Source: Actinomycetota bacterium
GTDB taxonomy: Bacteria; Actinomycetota; Humimicrobiia; Humimicrobiales; Humimicrobiaceae
Reading direction: 5' to 3'
Assembly: GCA_018894445.1 (NCBI GenBank)
Contig: JAHIPJ010000084.1
Location: 1 to 15,309 of the forward strand
Length of the DNA: 15,309 nucleotides
The notes beneath the pieces were generated by a model. That model ran no database searches. It was given only the letters and a program-made list of their open reading frames with translations, and had not been told where the DNA came from. Shown here one piece after another: positions 7,622-15,309 of this stretch. Position 1 is the first letter of the stretch; every line of letters begins with the position of its first letter. Made by a program: the position numbers and the translations under genes.

Positions 7622-8164
7622 TTATTTTTTAAATGGAAACCCAAACTCCTCCAGTAAAAATAATGCTTCATCATCATTTTCCGCACTGGTGGTAATAGTA
7701 ATATTCATACCTTTTACACTTAAAATACTGTCATACTCTACTTCTGGAAAAATTAACTGTTCTTTTATGCCAATAGTATAATTTCCAGAACCATCAAAAC
7801 TTTTTTTAGAAAGACCTCTAAAATCCCTAATTCTTGGAATTGCTATACTAAGCAGTCTATCCAAAAACTCATACATTCTCTTTCCCCTTAAAGTAACCAT
7901 ACAGCCTATTGGGTTTCCCTGTCTGAGCTTAAATCCCGCAATTGATTTTCTGGCTTTTGTTATAACAGGCTTCTGGCCTGTAATTTTAGCCAGATCCTGG
8001 CTAGCAGATTCCAATTCTTTTATATTTTGAATCGCAGAGCCAATACCCATATTTACAGTGATTTTATTTATCCTGGGTAATTCCATTACATTATTAAATT
8101 TACGATTTTTTAACATTTTAGGAATTATTTCTTTTTTATATTTTTCTTTTAACCTCGGCTCCAT
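7622..8164 (-). CDS. rplE: 50S ribosomal protein L5
   Basis: L5 binds 5S rRNA and forms an intersubunit bridge with S13. I start it at ATG 8164, giving 180 residues ([20 protein letters not shown] onward), matching the family length near 179. GAGGTGA lies about 5-7 bases upstream. An earlier in-frame ATG at 8182 would add MLEVIL and also has a possible AGGA site, so it remains an alternative. The core has [14 protein letters not shown], the motif [20 protein letters not shown], and [19 protein letters not shown], all diagnostic. It lies 25 bases after rplX. Confidence 0.96.
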   Translation of the reverse strand: MEPRLKEKYKKEIIPKMLKNRKFNNVMELPRINKITVNMGIGSAIQNIKELESASQDLAKITGQKPVITKARKSIAGFKLRQGNPIGCMVTLRGKRMYEFLDRLLSIAIPRIRDFRGLSKKSFDGSGNYTIGIKEQLIFPEVEYDSILSVKGMNITITTSAENDDEALFLLEEFGFPFKK

Positions 8165-8189
8165 CAATATCACCTCAAGCATTTATCCT

Positions 8190-8501
8190 TTAAATCTGCT
8201 GATTGCACTTCTTACATATCCTGACTTTTTCACCAGAATCCTTAACTTCAAAACCCACTCTTGCTGGCTTGCCGCAATTAGGGCAAACAAGTTTAACATT
8301 TGAAATTTTAATGGGTCCTTCCTTTTTAATAATACCGCCAGGTTTGCTTTGATCCTTCTGCCTGACATGCTTATTTATAATATTAGTACCCTCAACATAT
8401 AATCTATTTGTAACGGACTCTATTCTAAGTACTTTTCCTGTTTTTCCTTTATCTTTTCCTTTTATTATCTCAACCTTATCATTTTTCTTTATTTTTAACA
8501 T
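8190..8501 (-). CDS. rplX: 50S ribosomal protein L24 with four-cysteine C-terminus
   Basis: L24 initiates large-subunit assembly by binding the 5-prime domain of 23S rRNA. The 103-residue product begins with a KOW segment, KNDKVEIIKGKDKGKTGKVL (6-25). It then has NIINKHVRQKDQSKPGGIIK, typical of bacterial L24. The C-terminal part carries two CxxC pairs, C73/C76 and C96/C99, probably a zinc-binding hairpin as in many but not all bacterial L24 proteins. ATG start with AGGAG 8 bases upstream. It lies 24 bases after rplN. Confidence 0.97.
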   Translation of the reverse strand: MLKIKKNDKVEIIKGKDKGKTGKVLRIESVTNRLYVEGTNIINKHVRQKDQSKPGGIIKKEGPIKISNVKLVCPNCGKPARVGFEVKDSGEKVRICKKCNQQI

Positions 8502-8525
8502 TTTTAATGCTCCTGCTACAAATAA

Positions 8526-8894
8526 CTAAATTACCTCTGGTGCGAGTGAAATTATCTTCATAAAATTTTTATCTCTTAGTTCTCTTGCTACTGGACCAAA
8601 TATTCTGGTCCCTCTCGGGTTATTCTGTGTATCAATAATAACTGCCGCATTATCATCAAACCTTATATGCGATCCGTCGGGCCTCCTAAATGTTTTTTTT
8701 GATCTTACAAGTACAGCCTTTACTACATCGCTTTTCTTTACTACCCCTCCTGGATTTGCTACTTTTACTGCAGCAATAAAAGTATCTCCAACACGTGCAT
8801 ACCTCTTTCTTGTTCCCCCTAAAACTTTAATGCATCCAATTACTCTTGCACCTGTATTATCCGCCACTTTTACTTTACTCTCAGCTTGAATCAT
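8526..8894 (-). CDS. rplN: 50S ribosomal protein L14
   Basis: L14 forms part of the intersubunit face and of the binding site for the silencing factor RsfS. I start it at ATG 8894: this gives 122 residues ([20 protein letters not shown] onward), exactly the family length, with AAGGA close upstream. The open frame extends to 8945, but that would overlap rpsQ and add 17 unrelated residues. Signatures include [20 protein letters not shown] and the tail [20 protein letters not shown]. It begins the spc part, 14 bases after rpsQ with no sign of a promoter between them. Confidence 0.97.
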   Translation of the reverse strand: MIQAESKVKVADNTGARVIGCIKVLGGTRKRYARVGDTFIAAVKVANPGGVVKKSDVVKAVLVRSKKTFRRPDGSHIRFDDNAAVIIDTQNNPRGTRIFGPVARELRDKNFMKIISLAPEVI

Positions 8895-8908
8895 TTTTAA
8901 ATCCTTCT

Positions 8909-9208
8909 CTACTCCGCTTTCCTGATTACCTCGACCAGTCTCCACCTCTTAGTCTTACTAATAGGCCTTATTTCAGAAATCTTTACTATATCACCAGGCT
9001 TACAGCTGCCTTCAGGATCGTGTACCTTCAATTTCTTTATTTTCTTTAAAATCTTCTTGTATAAAGGGTGTTTATAATGAGATTCTACGGCAACAACAAC
9101 CGTCTTATCCATTTTGTCACTTACTACTGTTCCCACTCTTACTTTTACTTTTCCTCTTTCCAAAAAAACCCCCTTATCTCTCTCTGCCTGATTTCTTGCT
9201 TTCCTCAT
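8909..9208 (-). CDS. rpsQ: 30S ribosomal protein S17
   Basis: S17 is an early-binding OB-fold protein of the small subunit. The product (99 residues from ATG 9208) shows [33 protein letters not shown] and [20 protein letters not shown], all diagnostic. The ATG overlaps the rpmC stop by one base (TAATG), which favours this start. It gives about 15 residues more than the compact S17 forms. An in-frame TTG at 9163, preceded by AAGGGGG with 5 bases of spacing, would give [11 protein letters not shown] and 84 residues, closer to the usual length. Which start is used is open; the function is not. Confidence 0.96.
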   Translation of the reverse strand: MRKARNQAERDKGVFLERGKVKVRVGTVVSDKMDKTVVVAVESHYKHPLYKKILKKIKKLKVHDPEGSCKPGDIVKISEIRPISKTKRWRLVEVIRKAE

Positions 9209-9408
9209 TAATCTTTATACTTGAGTTCTTTCTCTCTAAGTAAAGTTTTTATTCTGGCAATATCTTTCCTTAAATTTCGTATCTTTACCGGATTTTCTAA
9301 TTGCCCTGTAGCTTTTTGAAACTTCAAATTAAAAATACTCTTTTTTATATCCACTAGTTTTGCTTCTAATTCTTCTTTTGTTTGTTCCTTTATCTCACTT
9401 ATTCTCAT
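9208..9408 (-). CDS. rpmC: 50S ribosomal protein L29
   Basis: L29 lies at the polypeptide exit tunnel rim next to L23 and contributes to docking of exit-site factors. The 66-residue product has the two-helix pattern of the family: [20 protein letters not shown], then [20 protein letters not shown] and [15 protein letters not shown]. Length is normal. ATG start; the upstream GGTGGG is a modest binding site, 15 bases after the rplP stop. Its TAA shares one base with the rpsQ ATG. Confidence 0.96.
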   Translation of the reverse strand: MRISEIKEQTKEELEAKLVDIKKSIFNLKFQKATGQLENPVKIRNLRKDIARIKTLLREKELKYKD

Positions 9409-9423
9409 TTCCCACCCGGTTTG

Positions 9424-9843
9424 TTATAGTTCTTCATAAACAAATTTTGATTTTATAGACAATTTATTAGAAGCCAATCTAATTGCTTCCTTTGCAACTT
9501 CCATACTAACACCCGAAATTTCAAATAGAATTCTTCCAGGCTTAACCACAACTACCCAATTTTCCGGCGCACCTTTTCCTCCGCCCATGCGGGTTTCAGC
9601 TGGTTTTTTGGTAACAGGTTTATGAGGAAAAATATTTATCCATACTTTTCCTCCCCTTTTTATATACCTGGTAAGAGCTACCCTTGCAGCTTCTACCTGC
9701 CTGCTTGTTAACCAGCCGCATTCCAGTGCCTGCAGCCCATATTCTCCAAAAGAGAGCCTGGTACCACCTTTGGCAATACCTTTCATTCTTCCTCTTTGTA
9801 CTTTTCTATATTTTACCCGTTTAGGCATTAACATTGCTGCCAT
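9424..9843 (-). CDS. rplP: 50S ribosomal protein L16
   Basis: L16 helps position tRNA in the A and P sites of the large subunit. The 139-residue product contains [19 protein letters not shown] near the start, GECGW-region residues in the middle and the [19 protein letters not shown] motif (73-91). I keep the ATG at 9843 because AGGAG lies 6 bases upstream. This puts three residues (MAA) before the usual MLMPKR start, whose own ATG at 9834 would have a 15-base spacing. The gap to rpsC is nine bases. Confidence 0.97.
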   Translation of the reverse strand: MAAMLMPKRVKYRKVQRGRMKGIAKGGTRLSFGEYGLQALECGWLTSRQVEAARVALTRYIKRGGKVWINIFPHKPVTKKPAETRMGGGKGAPENWVVVVKPGRILFEISGVSMEVAKEAIRLASNKLSIKSKFVYEEL

Positions 9844-9852
9844 AAATATCTC

Positions 9853-10548
9853 CTAACTTGAAATTTTTTCTTTTTCCTTCTTCCTTTTATCAAGTTTTCT
9901 TTCCTTTCCCATCTCTTCCTTATCCAGTATGATATCTCCTAAGTATATCCAGACTTTAACTCCAATTTTACCAAAAGTCGTATTTGCTTCTGCAAATCCA
10001 TAATCAATATTCGCTCTAAGAGTATGCAGAGGGACTCTTCCTTCTCTATACCATTCAGTCCTGGCCATCTCTGCTCCGCCCAATCTTCCCGCACATTGGA
10101 CTCTTATACCTTTTGCTCCTGCTTTCATACATAATGAAATAGCTTTTTTCATAGCTTTTCTAAAGCTAACTCTTCCAACTAGTTGTGAGGCAATACCCTC
10201 AGCTACTAATTTTGCAACCAGTTCAGGCTTCTTAATTTCTATTATATTCAACTGTATAATACTCCCAGTTTTTTTCTCTAATAAATTCCTGATGTCATTA
10301 ATATTCGCCCCTCTTCTACCTATAACTATACCCGGCTTGGAAGTATACATATCTACTTTCACTTCTTCTTCCGTTCTTTCAATCTCGATTTTTGAAACCC
10401 CGGCATTTTCTAGCTGACCCTCAATTATATTCCTTATAATGATATCTTCTCTGAGAAGCCTGGCATAGTCTTTTTCAGCAAACCATCTGGATTGCCACCC
10501 TTTATTAATTACAAGCCTAAACCCATTAGGATTAACCTTCTGGCCCAT
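9853..10548 (-). CDS. rpsC: 30S ribosomal protein S3
   Basis: S3 lines the mRNA entry channel and has helicase-related activity with S4 and S5. The 231-residue product begins [20 protein letters not shown], has a type II KH domain with GIVIGRRG (73-80), and ends its conserved C-terminal domain with [20 protein letters not shown] (152-171) and [19 protein letters not shown] lysine-rich tail of about 20 residues follows. ATG start, only three bases after the rplV stop, with purine-rich GGAGGAGG spanning the junction, so coupling to rplV is likely. Confidence 0.98.
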   Translation of the reverse strand: MGQKVNPNGFRLVINKGWQSRWFAEKDYARLLREDIIIRNIIEGQLENAGVSKIEIERTEEEVKVDMYTSKPGIVIGRRGANINDIRNLLEKKTGSIIQLNIIEIKKPELVAKLVAEGIASQLVGRVSFRKAMKKAISLCMKAGAKGIRVQCAGRLGGAEMARTEWYREGRVPLHTLRANIDYGFAEANTTFGKIGVKVWIYLGDIILDKEEMGKERKLDKRKKEKEKISS

Positions 10549-10551
10549 CTC

Positions 10552-10899
10552 CTAAGCCTCCTCCTCTTTACCATTAGATACGTAAACCGATAGATGCGAA
10601 GTTCTCTTTCTAATTTTAGTAGCCCTGCCCCTGGCTCTTGGCCTGAACCTCTTTAAAGTTGGCCCTTCATTTACCAATATTTTAGAAATAAACAAATCTT
10701 CTTCTTTCATTTTGTGATTTTCAGTAGCATTAGCTACGGCACTTTGTATAGCTTTCTTTACCACAGCTGCTGCCGCCTTAGGTGTAAAAGACAATATATC
10801 TATAGCATTCTCTATTGACTTTGATTTTATCAAATCAACAACATATCTTATTTTTCTTGATGATATTCTTATGTACTTTTCAACAGCTTTGGTTTCCAA
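10552..10899 (-). CDS. rplV: 50S ribosomal protein L22 (TTG start)
   Basis: L22 extends a beta hairpin into the nascent peptide tunnel, forming part of the constriction with L4. The 115-residue product starts METKAVEKYIRISSRKIRYV, matching family N-termini, and has the hairpin in LKRFRPRARGRATKIRKRTS (82-101). The start is TTG at 10899 with GGAGG 8 bases upstream. An ATG seven bases earlier is in another frame, and a TGA blocks this frame just upstream. It lies 36 bases after rpsS. Confidence 0.97.
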   Translation of the reverse strand: METKAVEKYIRISSRKIRYVVDLIKSKSIENAIDILSFTPKAAAAVVKKAIQSAVANATENHKMKEEDLFISKILVNEGPTLKRFRPRARGRATKIRKRTSHLSVYVSNGKEEEA

Positions 10900-10935
10900 A
10901 ACTCATGCCTCCCTCTTTAGACTACTGCGCTTTAC

Positions 10936-11229
10936 TTACTTCTTAACAGTAGCCACCCTTTCACTCTTTCCTTTATAAACATGTGGCCTTATAGATCTTG
11001 ACGGCGCAAATTCCCCTAACTTATGACCGACCATAGACTCCGATATGAATATAGGTACATGTCTTCTTCCATCATGAACAGCTATAGTGTGCCCAACCAT
11101 TTCCGGGAATATAGTTGAACTTCTAGACCAGGTCTTTATGATTTTTTTCTCTCCTGATTCATTTAGCTTATTTATTCTTTTTAATAACTTTTCTTCAACA
11201 AAAGGACCTTTTTTTAAAGACCTTGACAT
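10936..11229 (-). CDS. rpsS: 30S ribosomal protein S19
   Basis: S19 sits in the small-subunit head with S13 and contacts tRNA and bridges. The 97-residue product has [60 protein letters not shown] and [10 protein letters not shown], covering nearly the full family consensus. ATG start with GGAGGAG 7 bases upstream. It lies 34 bases after rplB in the standard order. Confidence 0.98.
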   Translation of the reverse strand: MSRSLKKGPFVEEKLLKRINKLNESGEKKIIKTWSRSSTIFPEMVGHTIAVHDGRRHVPIFISESMVGHKLGEFAPSRSIRPHVYKGKSERVATVKK

Positions 11230-11263
11230 TCCAGTTCTCCTCCAAATGTAAAAATCAAACCCA

Positions 11264-12094
11264 TTATTTATTCCTTCTCCTGATTATATATTTATCAGTT
11301 TCACTATTTTTCTTTCTTGTCCTATAGCCCAGCGTGGGTTTCCCCCAGGGAGTACAAGGGTGTCTTCCAGAACTTTTATTTTTTCCTTCGCCTCCACCAT
11401 GAGGATGGTCAATAGGATTCATTGCCGTTCCTCTAACCGATGGTCTTATTCCCAGCCATCTTTTCCTTCCTGCCTTACCCAGCCGAATTATTCCATGGGT
11501 TGTATTTCCAATCTGACCAATACAGGCTCTGCAATTCAACCCTACCAATCTAACTTCGCTTGAAGGAAGCTTTATATTAGCATATTTTCCCTCTTTTGCC
11601 AGAAGCTGAGCATATCCACCTGCTGATCTAGCTAATTCTGCCCCTTTTCCTTCCTTAAGCTCTATATTGTGAATTATCGTTCCAACCGGTATATTTTTTA
11701 AGGGAAGAGCGTTACCCACTTTAATATCAGCCTTTTCTCCTGACATTACAATATCTCCCACTTTTAACTTAAGGGGAGCAATTATATAGCTCCTTTCCCC
11801 ATCCTTATAAATGACAAGAGCAATCCTGGCACTTCTGTTAGGATCGTATTCAATTGCTTCTACCTTAGCCGGAATACCGTCTTTTAATCTTTTAAAATCT
11901 ATAATTCTATATAATCTTTTATGTCCACCACCGCTATGTCTCCTGGTAATTCTGCCATTAGCATTTCTACCGGCATCTCTTTTTAAAGATCTGGTGAGCG
12001 ATTTCTCCGGTCTTTTTTTTGTTAAAACCGAAAAATCAGAAACTGTTGCAAACCTTCTCCCAGGAGTCGTGGGCTTATATTTTTTAACAGCCAA
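11264..12094 (-). CDS. rplB: 50S ribosomal protein L2 (TTG start)
   Basis: L2 is a primary 23S rRNA-binding protein close to the peptidyl transferase centre. The 276-residue product has the N-terminal [19 protein letters not shown] and OB-fold region, the SH3-like domain, and the C-terminal signature [13 protein letters not shown] (225-237), whose H230 corresponds to the conserved histidine implicated in subunit association and peptidyl transfer. Length is normal. The start is TTG at 12094, with GGAGG 8 bases upstream, giving [14 protein letters not shown]. It lies 21 bases after rplW. Confidence 0.98.
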   Translation of the reverse strand: MAVKKYKPTTPGRRFATVSDFSVLTKKRPEKSLTRSLKRDAGRNANGRITRRHSGGGHKRLYRIIDFKRLKDGIPAKVEAIEYDPNRSARIALVIYKDGERSYIIAPLKLKVGDIVMSGEKADIKVGNALPLKNIPVGTIIHNIELKEGKGAELARSAGGYAQLLAKEGKYANIKLPSSEVRLVGLNCRACIGQIGNTTHGIIRLGKAGRKRWLGIRPSVRGTAMNPIDHPHGGGEGKNKSSGRHPCTPWGKPTLGYRTRKKNSETDKYIIRRRNK

Positions 12095-12115
12095 CTTTTA
12101 TACCTCCAAACTAAA

Positions 12116-12403
12116 TCAGACTGATTCAAAAAAATCAATTTTATCTTTTTTACCCAGAGTAACTACAGCTTTTTTTTTACGGGCGCTCGTACCTATCGAT
12201 CTTCCTAATCTCTTTGGCTTAGATTTAATATTCATGGTACTTATTTTCAAAACCTTAACCTTAAATATCTCTTCAATTGCCCTCTTTATCTCACTTTTTT
12301 TTACCCTAATATCGACAAAAAAAGAATATCTTTTATTCTGAACCGCAGCATAACTTTTTTCCGATACAACCGGAGAAAGAATTATATCTCTAGGATCTTC
12401 CAT
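12116..12403 (-). CDS. rplW: 50S ribosomal protein L23
   Basis: L23 sits at the tunnel exit and docks trigger factor and the signal recognition particle. The 95-residue product has DIILSPVVSEKSYAAVQNKR at the N-terminus, VKKSEIKRAIEEIFKVKVLK, and the basic loop with KPKRLGRSIGTSARKKKAVV. Length is normal. The ATG lies 14 bases inside the end of rplD, so translation is probably coupled; AGAGG lies about 7 bases upstream. The KKK at 76-78 is coded by nine consecutive A bases (12178-12170), with the frame intact. Confidence 0.97.
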   Translation of the reverse strand: MEDPRDIILSPVVSEKSYAAVQNKRYSFFVDIRVKKSEIKRAIEEIFKVKVLKISTMNIKSKPKRLGRSIGTSARKKKAVVTLGKKDKIDFFESV

Positions 12404-13028
12404 TGCCTAACCTCTCAATAAAATCATTCAGTGAGCTTTTGGTAAAAACCACATAATCTGCTGCAAGGATAATATAAGCATTTAGCCCCTTTGCGCTTTC
12501 TACCGTAACGTTGCCAATATTCCTGAAGGATTTTACTTCACTGATATTTAAACTATCAAAAACCATAAGTACTTTACCACTATCCAAATTAAGTTTCTTT
12601 AGTATTTCTGCTGCTTTTTTTGTTTCCGGATTTTTAAAACTTAATTTATCAATCACAATAATTTTTTTATTTTTAAGCTTTTCTGATAATGCTATTAACT
12701 TTGCCTGCTTTATTACTTTTTTATTTAATTTAAAAGAATAATCTCTTGGCATGGGCCCAAAAACCACTCCACCGCCTCTCCATATTGGAGAACGGATGGA
12801 ACCGGCCCTGGCATTTCCAGTACCTTTCTGCCTCCAGGGTTTTCTCCCGCCGCCTCTTACTTCACTTCTGCCTTTGACCTTATGTGTTCCGGATCTTATA
12901 GAAGCAAGATATCTTCTTACTTCCTGGTACAGGATCTCAGAATTCATTTTCTGACCTATTATTTCACTGGATATGTTTATTTTTTCCAATTCCTTTCCAT
13001 CTGAATCAACGACATTCAAACTGGCCAT
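12390..13028 (-). CDS. rplD: 50S ribosomal protein L4
   Basis: L4 reaches into the exit tunnel with a long loop and, in enterobacteria, also regulates the S10 operon. The 212-residue product has the loop signature RGGGRKPWRQKGTGNARAGS (58-77) followed by SPIWRGGGVVFGPMPRDYSF (80-99) and an alpha/beta C-terminal domain. Length is typical. ATG start. It overlaps rplW by 14 bases. I see no L4-responsive leader, since the upstream end of the transcript lies outside the window. Confidence 0.97.
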   Translation of the reverse strand: MASLNVVDSDGKELEKINISSEIIGQKMNSEILYQEVRRYLASIRSGTHKVKGRSEVRGGGRKPWRQKGTGNARAGSIRSPIWRGGGVVFGPMPRDYSFKLNKKVIKQAKLIALSEKLKNKKIIVIDKLSFKNPETKKAAEILKKLNLDSGKVLMVFDSLNISEVKSFRNIGNVTVESAKGLNAYIILAADYVVFTKSSLNDFIERLGNGRS

Positions 13029-13056
13029 TTCATTCTCCCAAAAACTTTATAATTTA

Positions 13057-13680
13057 CTAAACCTTCCTTAAAAAAACTAAACTGCCCTTAGCACCCGGAA
13101 CGCTTCCTTTAATTAAAATTAAATTCTGGTCTTCAATTATATCGACTATCTCTGATCCAGAAATAGTAACTTTGCTGCCTCCCATTCTTCCAGGCATCTT
13201 CTTGCCCTTTGCTATCCTTGAAGGAGTGGCACACATTCCTACCGAACCTGGTATTCTGTGGGAATGAGAACCATGGCTCATTCTTCCCCTATGAAACCCA
13301 TGTCTTTTTATTACTCCGGCAAATCCTTTACCTTTACTATTTCCGGTTATTTTGACTTTATCTCCTACCTTGAAAATTTTAACATCCAGGCTATCTCCAG
13401 GCTTATATTCCTGGTCAAATTTATCCACTCTGATTTCCCTTAAGCTCTTCTTTAAATCTACTTTATTTTTTGAAAATTCACCTTCATGCGGTTTAGTTGC
13501 TTTTCTCTCTTTGATTTTACCGAAACCTACTTTTAGAGCATTATATCCATCTTTTTTATCATCCTTAACCTGGACAACTACACATGGCTCAGCTTCAATC
13601 GCCGTAACATACAATGCATTGCCACTTTCATTAAATATTTGAGTACATCCAAGTTTTTTTCCATATATCGCATTTACCAT
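13057..13680 (-). CDS. rplC: 50S ribosomal protein L3
   Basis: L3 is an early-assembly protein reaching toward the peptidyl transferase centre. I start it at ATG 13680, giving 207 residues (MVNAIYGKKLGCTQIFNESG onward), which matches the usual MKGILGKKLGMTQIF opening. The upstream binding site is weak (GTGGTG, about 5 bases away). An in-frame ATG at 13713, three bases after the rpsJ stop, would add 11 residues and has no better site. Signatures are KGKGFAGVIKRHGF (117-130), GSHSHRIPGSVGM and GKKMPGRMGG (159-168). Confidence 0.95.
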   Translation of the reverse strand: MVNAIYGKKLGCTQIFNESGNALYVTAIEAEPCVVVQVKDDKKDGYNALKVGFGKIKERKATKPHEGEFSKNKVDLKKSLREIRVDKFDQEYKPGDSLDVKIFKVGDKVKITGNSKGKGFAGVIKRHGFHRGRMSHGSHSHRIPGSVGMCATPSRIAKGKKMPGRMGGSKVTISGSEIVDIIEDQNLILIKGSVPGAKGSLVFLRKV

Positions 13681-13716
13681 CTTTACACCACTTCCCGGGA
13701 AATACCTTACCATGTA

Positions 13717-14037
13717 TTAAGACTTTATTTCTATACCCACACCTGCCGGTAAACTGAGCCTCATCAGCAAGTCTACTGTTTTTGGAGTAGGATCAATAAT
13801 ATCTATAAGCCTTTTATGAGTTCTTATTTCAAAATGCTCCCTCGAATCTTTATTTACATAAGGAGATCTTATAACACAATATACATTTTTTTTATTCGGT
13901 AGTGGAATTGGGCCAGAAACTTTGGCGCCAGAACTCTCAACAGTCTCCACTATTTTTTTTGCCGAACGATCAATAACTTCATGATCATAAGCTTTTAATT
14001 TAATTCTAATTTTCTGACCTAATTTACCTTCCGCCAT
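13717..14037 (-). CDS. rpsJ: 30S ribosomal protein S10
   Basis: S10 is a head protein of the small subunit and also the transcription elongation partner NusE, which pairs with NusB in antitermination. The 106-residue product reads [20 protein letters not shown], then [20 protein letters not shown] and [20 protein letters not shown], diagnostic across its length. ATG start, with GGAGG 7 bases upstream. It is the first gene of the S10 part and follows tuf by 39 bases with no terminator visible between them. Confidence 0.98.
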   Translation of the reverse strand: MAEGKLGQKIRIKLKAYDHEVIDRSAKKIVETVESSGAKVSGPIPLPNKKNVYCVIRSPYVNKDSREHFEIRTHKRLIDIIDPTPKTVDLLMRLSLPAGVGIEIKS

Positions 14038-14076
14038 TACAATTCCTCCTGCTTTTAATTACCTTTCTCCTTTTTT

Positions 14077-15285
14077 CTACTCCACTATCTTTGTAACACT
14101 ACCAGCTCCTATAGTCCTTCCACCTTCACGGATAGCAAACCTCTGCCCTTCTTCCATAGCTATGGGAGATATTAGTTTTATCTCCATTTCTGTATTATCT
14201 CCAGGCATTATCATCTCCACACCCTCTTCCAGGTTTACTACTCCTGTTACATCTGTAGTCCTGAAATAAAATTGAGGTCTGTACCCATTAAAGAAAGGGG
14301 TATGACGTCCTCCCTCATCTTTGGACAGCACATAAACCTGAGCCTTGAAATTAAAGTGAGGGGTACTAGAGGAGGGCTTTGCTACAACCTGTCCTCTTTC
14401 CACATCTTCTTTCTGTATTCCTCTAAGAAGAAGCCCTACATTATCTCCTGCCTGGGCATAATCTAAAAGTTTCCTGAACATCTCAACACCGGTCACCACT
14501 GTCTTTTGTATTTTGGGCCTTATTCCTACTATATCTACTGCATCCTGCAGAGCAATTTTTCCTCTTTCAACCCTACCGGTAACTACAGTTCCACGCCCGG
14601 TAATGGAAAATATGTCCTCTATGGGCATAAGGAATGGCTTGTCTATATCCCTTACAGGTGTTTTTATATACTGGTCTACTTTTTCCATAAGCTCTAAGAC
14701 TGCCTTGCAATCAGGGCAGGCGGCTTTATCCGTGCATTCGCATTTCATTGCCTTTAGCGCTGATCCCTTAACTACCGGTATTTCATCTCCTGGAAACTCA
14801 TATTTGGTAAGAAGATCTCTTACTTCCATCTCTACAAGTTCTATTAGCTCAGGATCGTCTACCATATCTACCTTATTTAAAAATACCACAATGTAGGGTA
14901 CCCCCACCTGTCTTGCAAGAAGTATATGCTCTCTTGTCTGGGGCATCGGCCCATCTGCAGCAGATACCACCAGTATTGCCCCATCCATCTGGGCTGCACC
15001 GGTAATCATGTTCTTTATATAGTCTGCATGGCCGGGACAGTCCACATGGGCATAGTGGCGGTTAGCTGTTTCATATTCCACGTGGGCAATGGCTATGGTT
15101 ATGCCTCTTTCTTTTTCTTCAGGGGCATTGTCAATTGAATCAAATGTCCTTTCCTCTACATTTAGGCCTGTGCTTTTAAGACATCTTGTAATAGCTGAAG
15201 TCAGTGTTGTCTTACCATGATCCACATGGCCTATAGTCCCTATGTTTATATGAGGCTTGGTCCTTTCAAATTTTTTCTTAGCCAT
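14077..15285 (-). CDS. tuf: Elongation factor Tu with a cysteine-rich insertion
   Basis: EF-Tu carries aminoacyl-tRNA to the ribosome as a GTP complex. The 402-residue product has all GTPase motifs: GHVDHGKT (19-26), RGITI (60-64), DCPGHADY (82-89), NKVD (137-140) and SAL (175-177). Domains 2 and 3 are complete, with [33 protein letters not shown] and the tail [13 protein letters not shown]. After SALKAM an insertion of roughly seven residues relative to E. coli EF-Tu brings four cysteines (C182, C184, C190, C193) in the linker between the GTPase domain and domain 2. ATG start with AAAGGA 6 bases upstream. It is the most upstream gene seen; fusA often precedes it, but that lies outside the window. 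Confidence 0.99.
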   Translation of the reverse strand: MAKKKFERTKPHINIGTIGHVDHGKTTLTSAITRCLKSTGLNVEERTFDSIDNAPEEKERGITIAIAHVEYETANRHYAHVDCPGHADYIKNMITGAAQMDGAILVVSAADGPMPQTREHILLARQVGVPYIVVFLNKVDMVDDPELIELVEMEVRDLLTKYEFPGDEIPVVKGSALKAMKCECTDKAACPDCKAVLELMEKVDQYIKTPVRDIDKPFLMPIEDIFSITGRGTVVTGRVERGKIALQDAVDIVGIRPKIQKTVVTGVEMFRKLLDYAQAGDNVGLLLRGIQKEDVERGQVVAKPSSSTPHFNFKAQVYVLSKDEGGRHTPFFNGYRPQFYFRTTDVTGVVNLEEGVEMIMPGDNTEMEIKLISPIAMEEGQRFAIREGGRTIGAGSVTKIVE

Positions 15286-15309
15286 AATATATCCTTTCTT
15301 TGTTTTGAA

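Noticed and set aside
8183..8368. Second minus-strand frame of 61 codons inside rplX.
   Set aside because: It overlaps the L24 coding sequence in another frame and has no recognisable protein pattern.
11811..12341. Plus-strand open frame of 176 codons, the longest on that strand.
   Set aside because: It is antisense to rplB and rplW, both fully conserved. Long antisense frames are expected here from biased codon use, and the leucine/serine-rich product looks like shadow translation.
14038..14076. Possible promoter or terminator between tuf and rpsJ.
   Set aside because: The gap is 39 bases, mostly pyrimidine-rich on the plus strand, and holds only the rpsJ ribosome binding site. No stem or promoter pair is visible.

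Overview
The window is one long conserved bacterial ribosomal protein supercluster, read entirely on the minus strand: tuf, then the S10, spc and alpha operon genes, ending in a truncated rpoA. I identify 30 protein genes in the order tuf-rpsJ-rplC-rplD-rplW-rplB-rpsS-rplV-rpsC-rplP-rpmC-rpsQ-rplN-rplX-rplE-rpsN-rpsH-rplF-rplR-rpsE-rplO-secY-adk-map-infA-rpmJ-rpsM-rpsK-rpsD-rpoA. Two of them, infA and rpmJ, were found by reading the gaps directly. There are no RNA genes, mobile elements, CRISPR arrays or clear terminators, and no gene-free stretch over 100 bases.

Organism: AT-rich bacterial DNA with many AGA/AGG arginine and ATA isoleucine codons and strong Shine-Dalgarno sequences (AGGAGG type). 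S4, S14, L36, L24 and adenylate kinase are all in their zinc-binding cysteine forms. Gene order is of the Firmicutes or deep-branching anaerobe kind: tuf directly before rpsJ, and adk-map between secY and infA. L30 (rpmD) is missing. EF-Tu carries a four-cysteine insertion. I would guess an anaerobic, uncultivated or deep-branching lineage (for example Atribacterota-like or a Clostridia relative), but the sequence alone does not fix the phylum.

Layout from the upstream end: 15285-14077 is tuf; 14037-8909 is the S10 operon; 8894-3765 is the spc operon through secY; 3768-2372 is adk and map, joined to secY and to each other by ATGA overlaps; 2273-1 is the alpha-type segment infA-rpmJ-rpsM-rpsK-rpsD-rpoA. 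Spacings are mostly 0-40 bases, so translational coupling within one or a few long transcripts is likely. The one notable break, 98 bases, lies between map and infA. Together the genes make ribosome parts, the elongation factor, an initiation factor, the RNA polymerase alpha subunit, the protein translocation channel, and the enzymes for N-terminal methionine removal and adenylate balance.

Most of the window is ordinary. The best leads are an apparent ATT start codon on infA with a well-placed GGGGG ribosome binding site, the EF-Tu cysteine cluster, the absence of rpmD, and non-ATG starts on about a third of these highly expressed genes. I see no new defence, mobile or metabolic system here.
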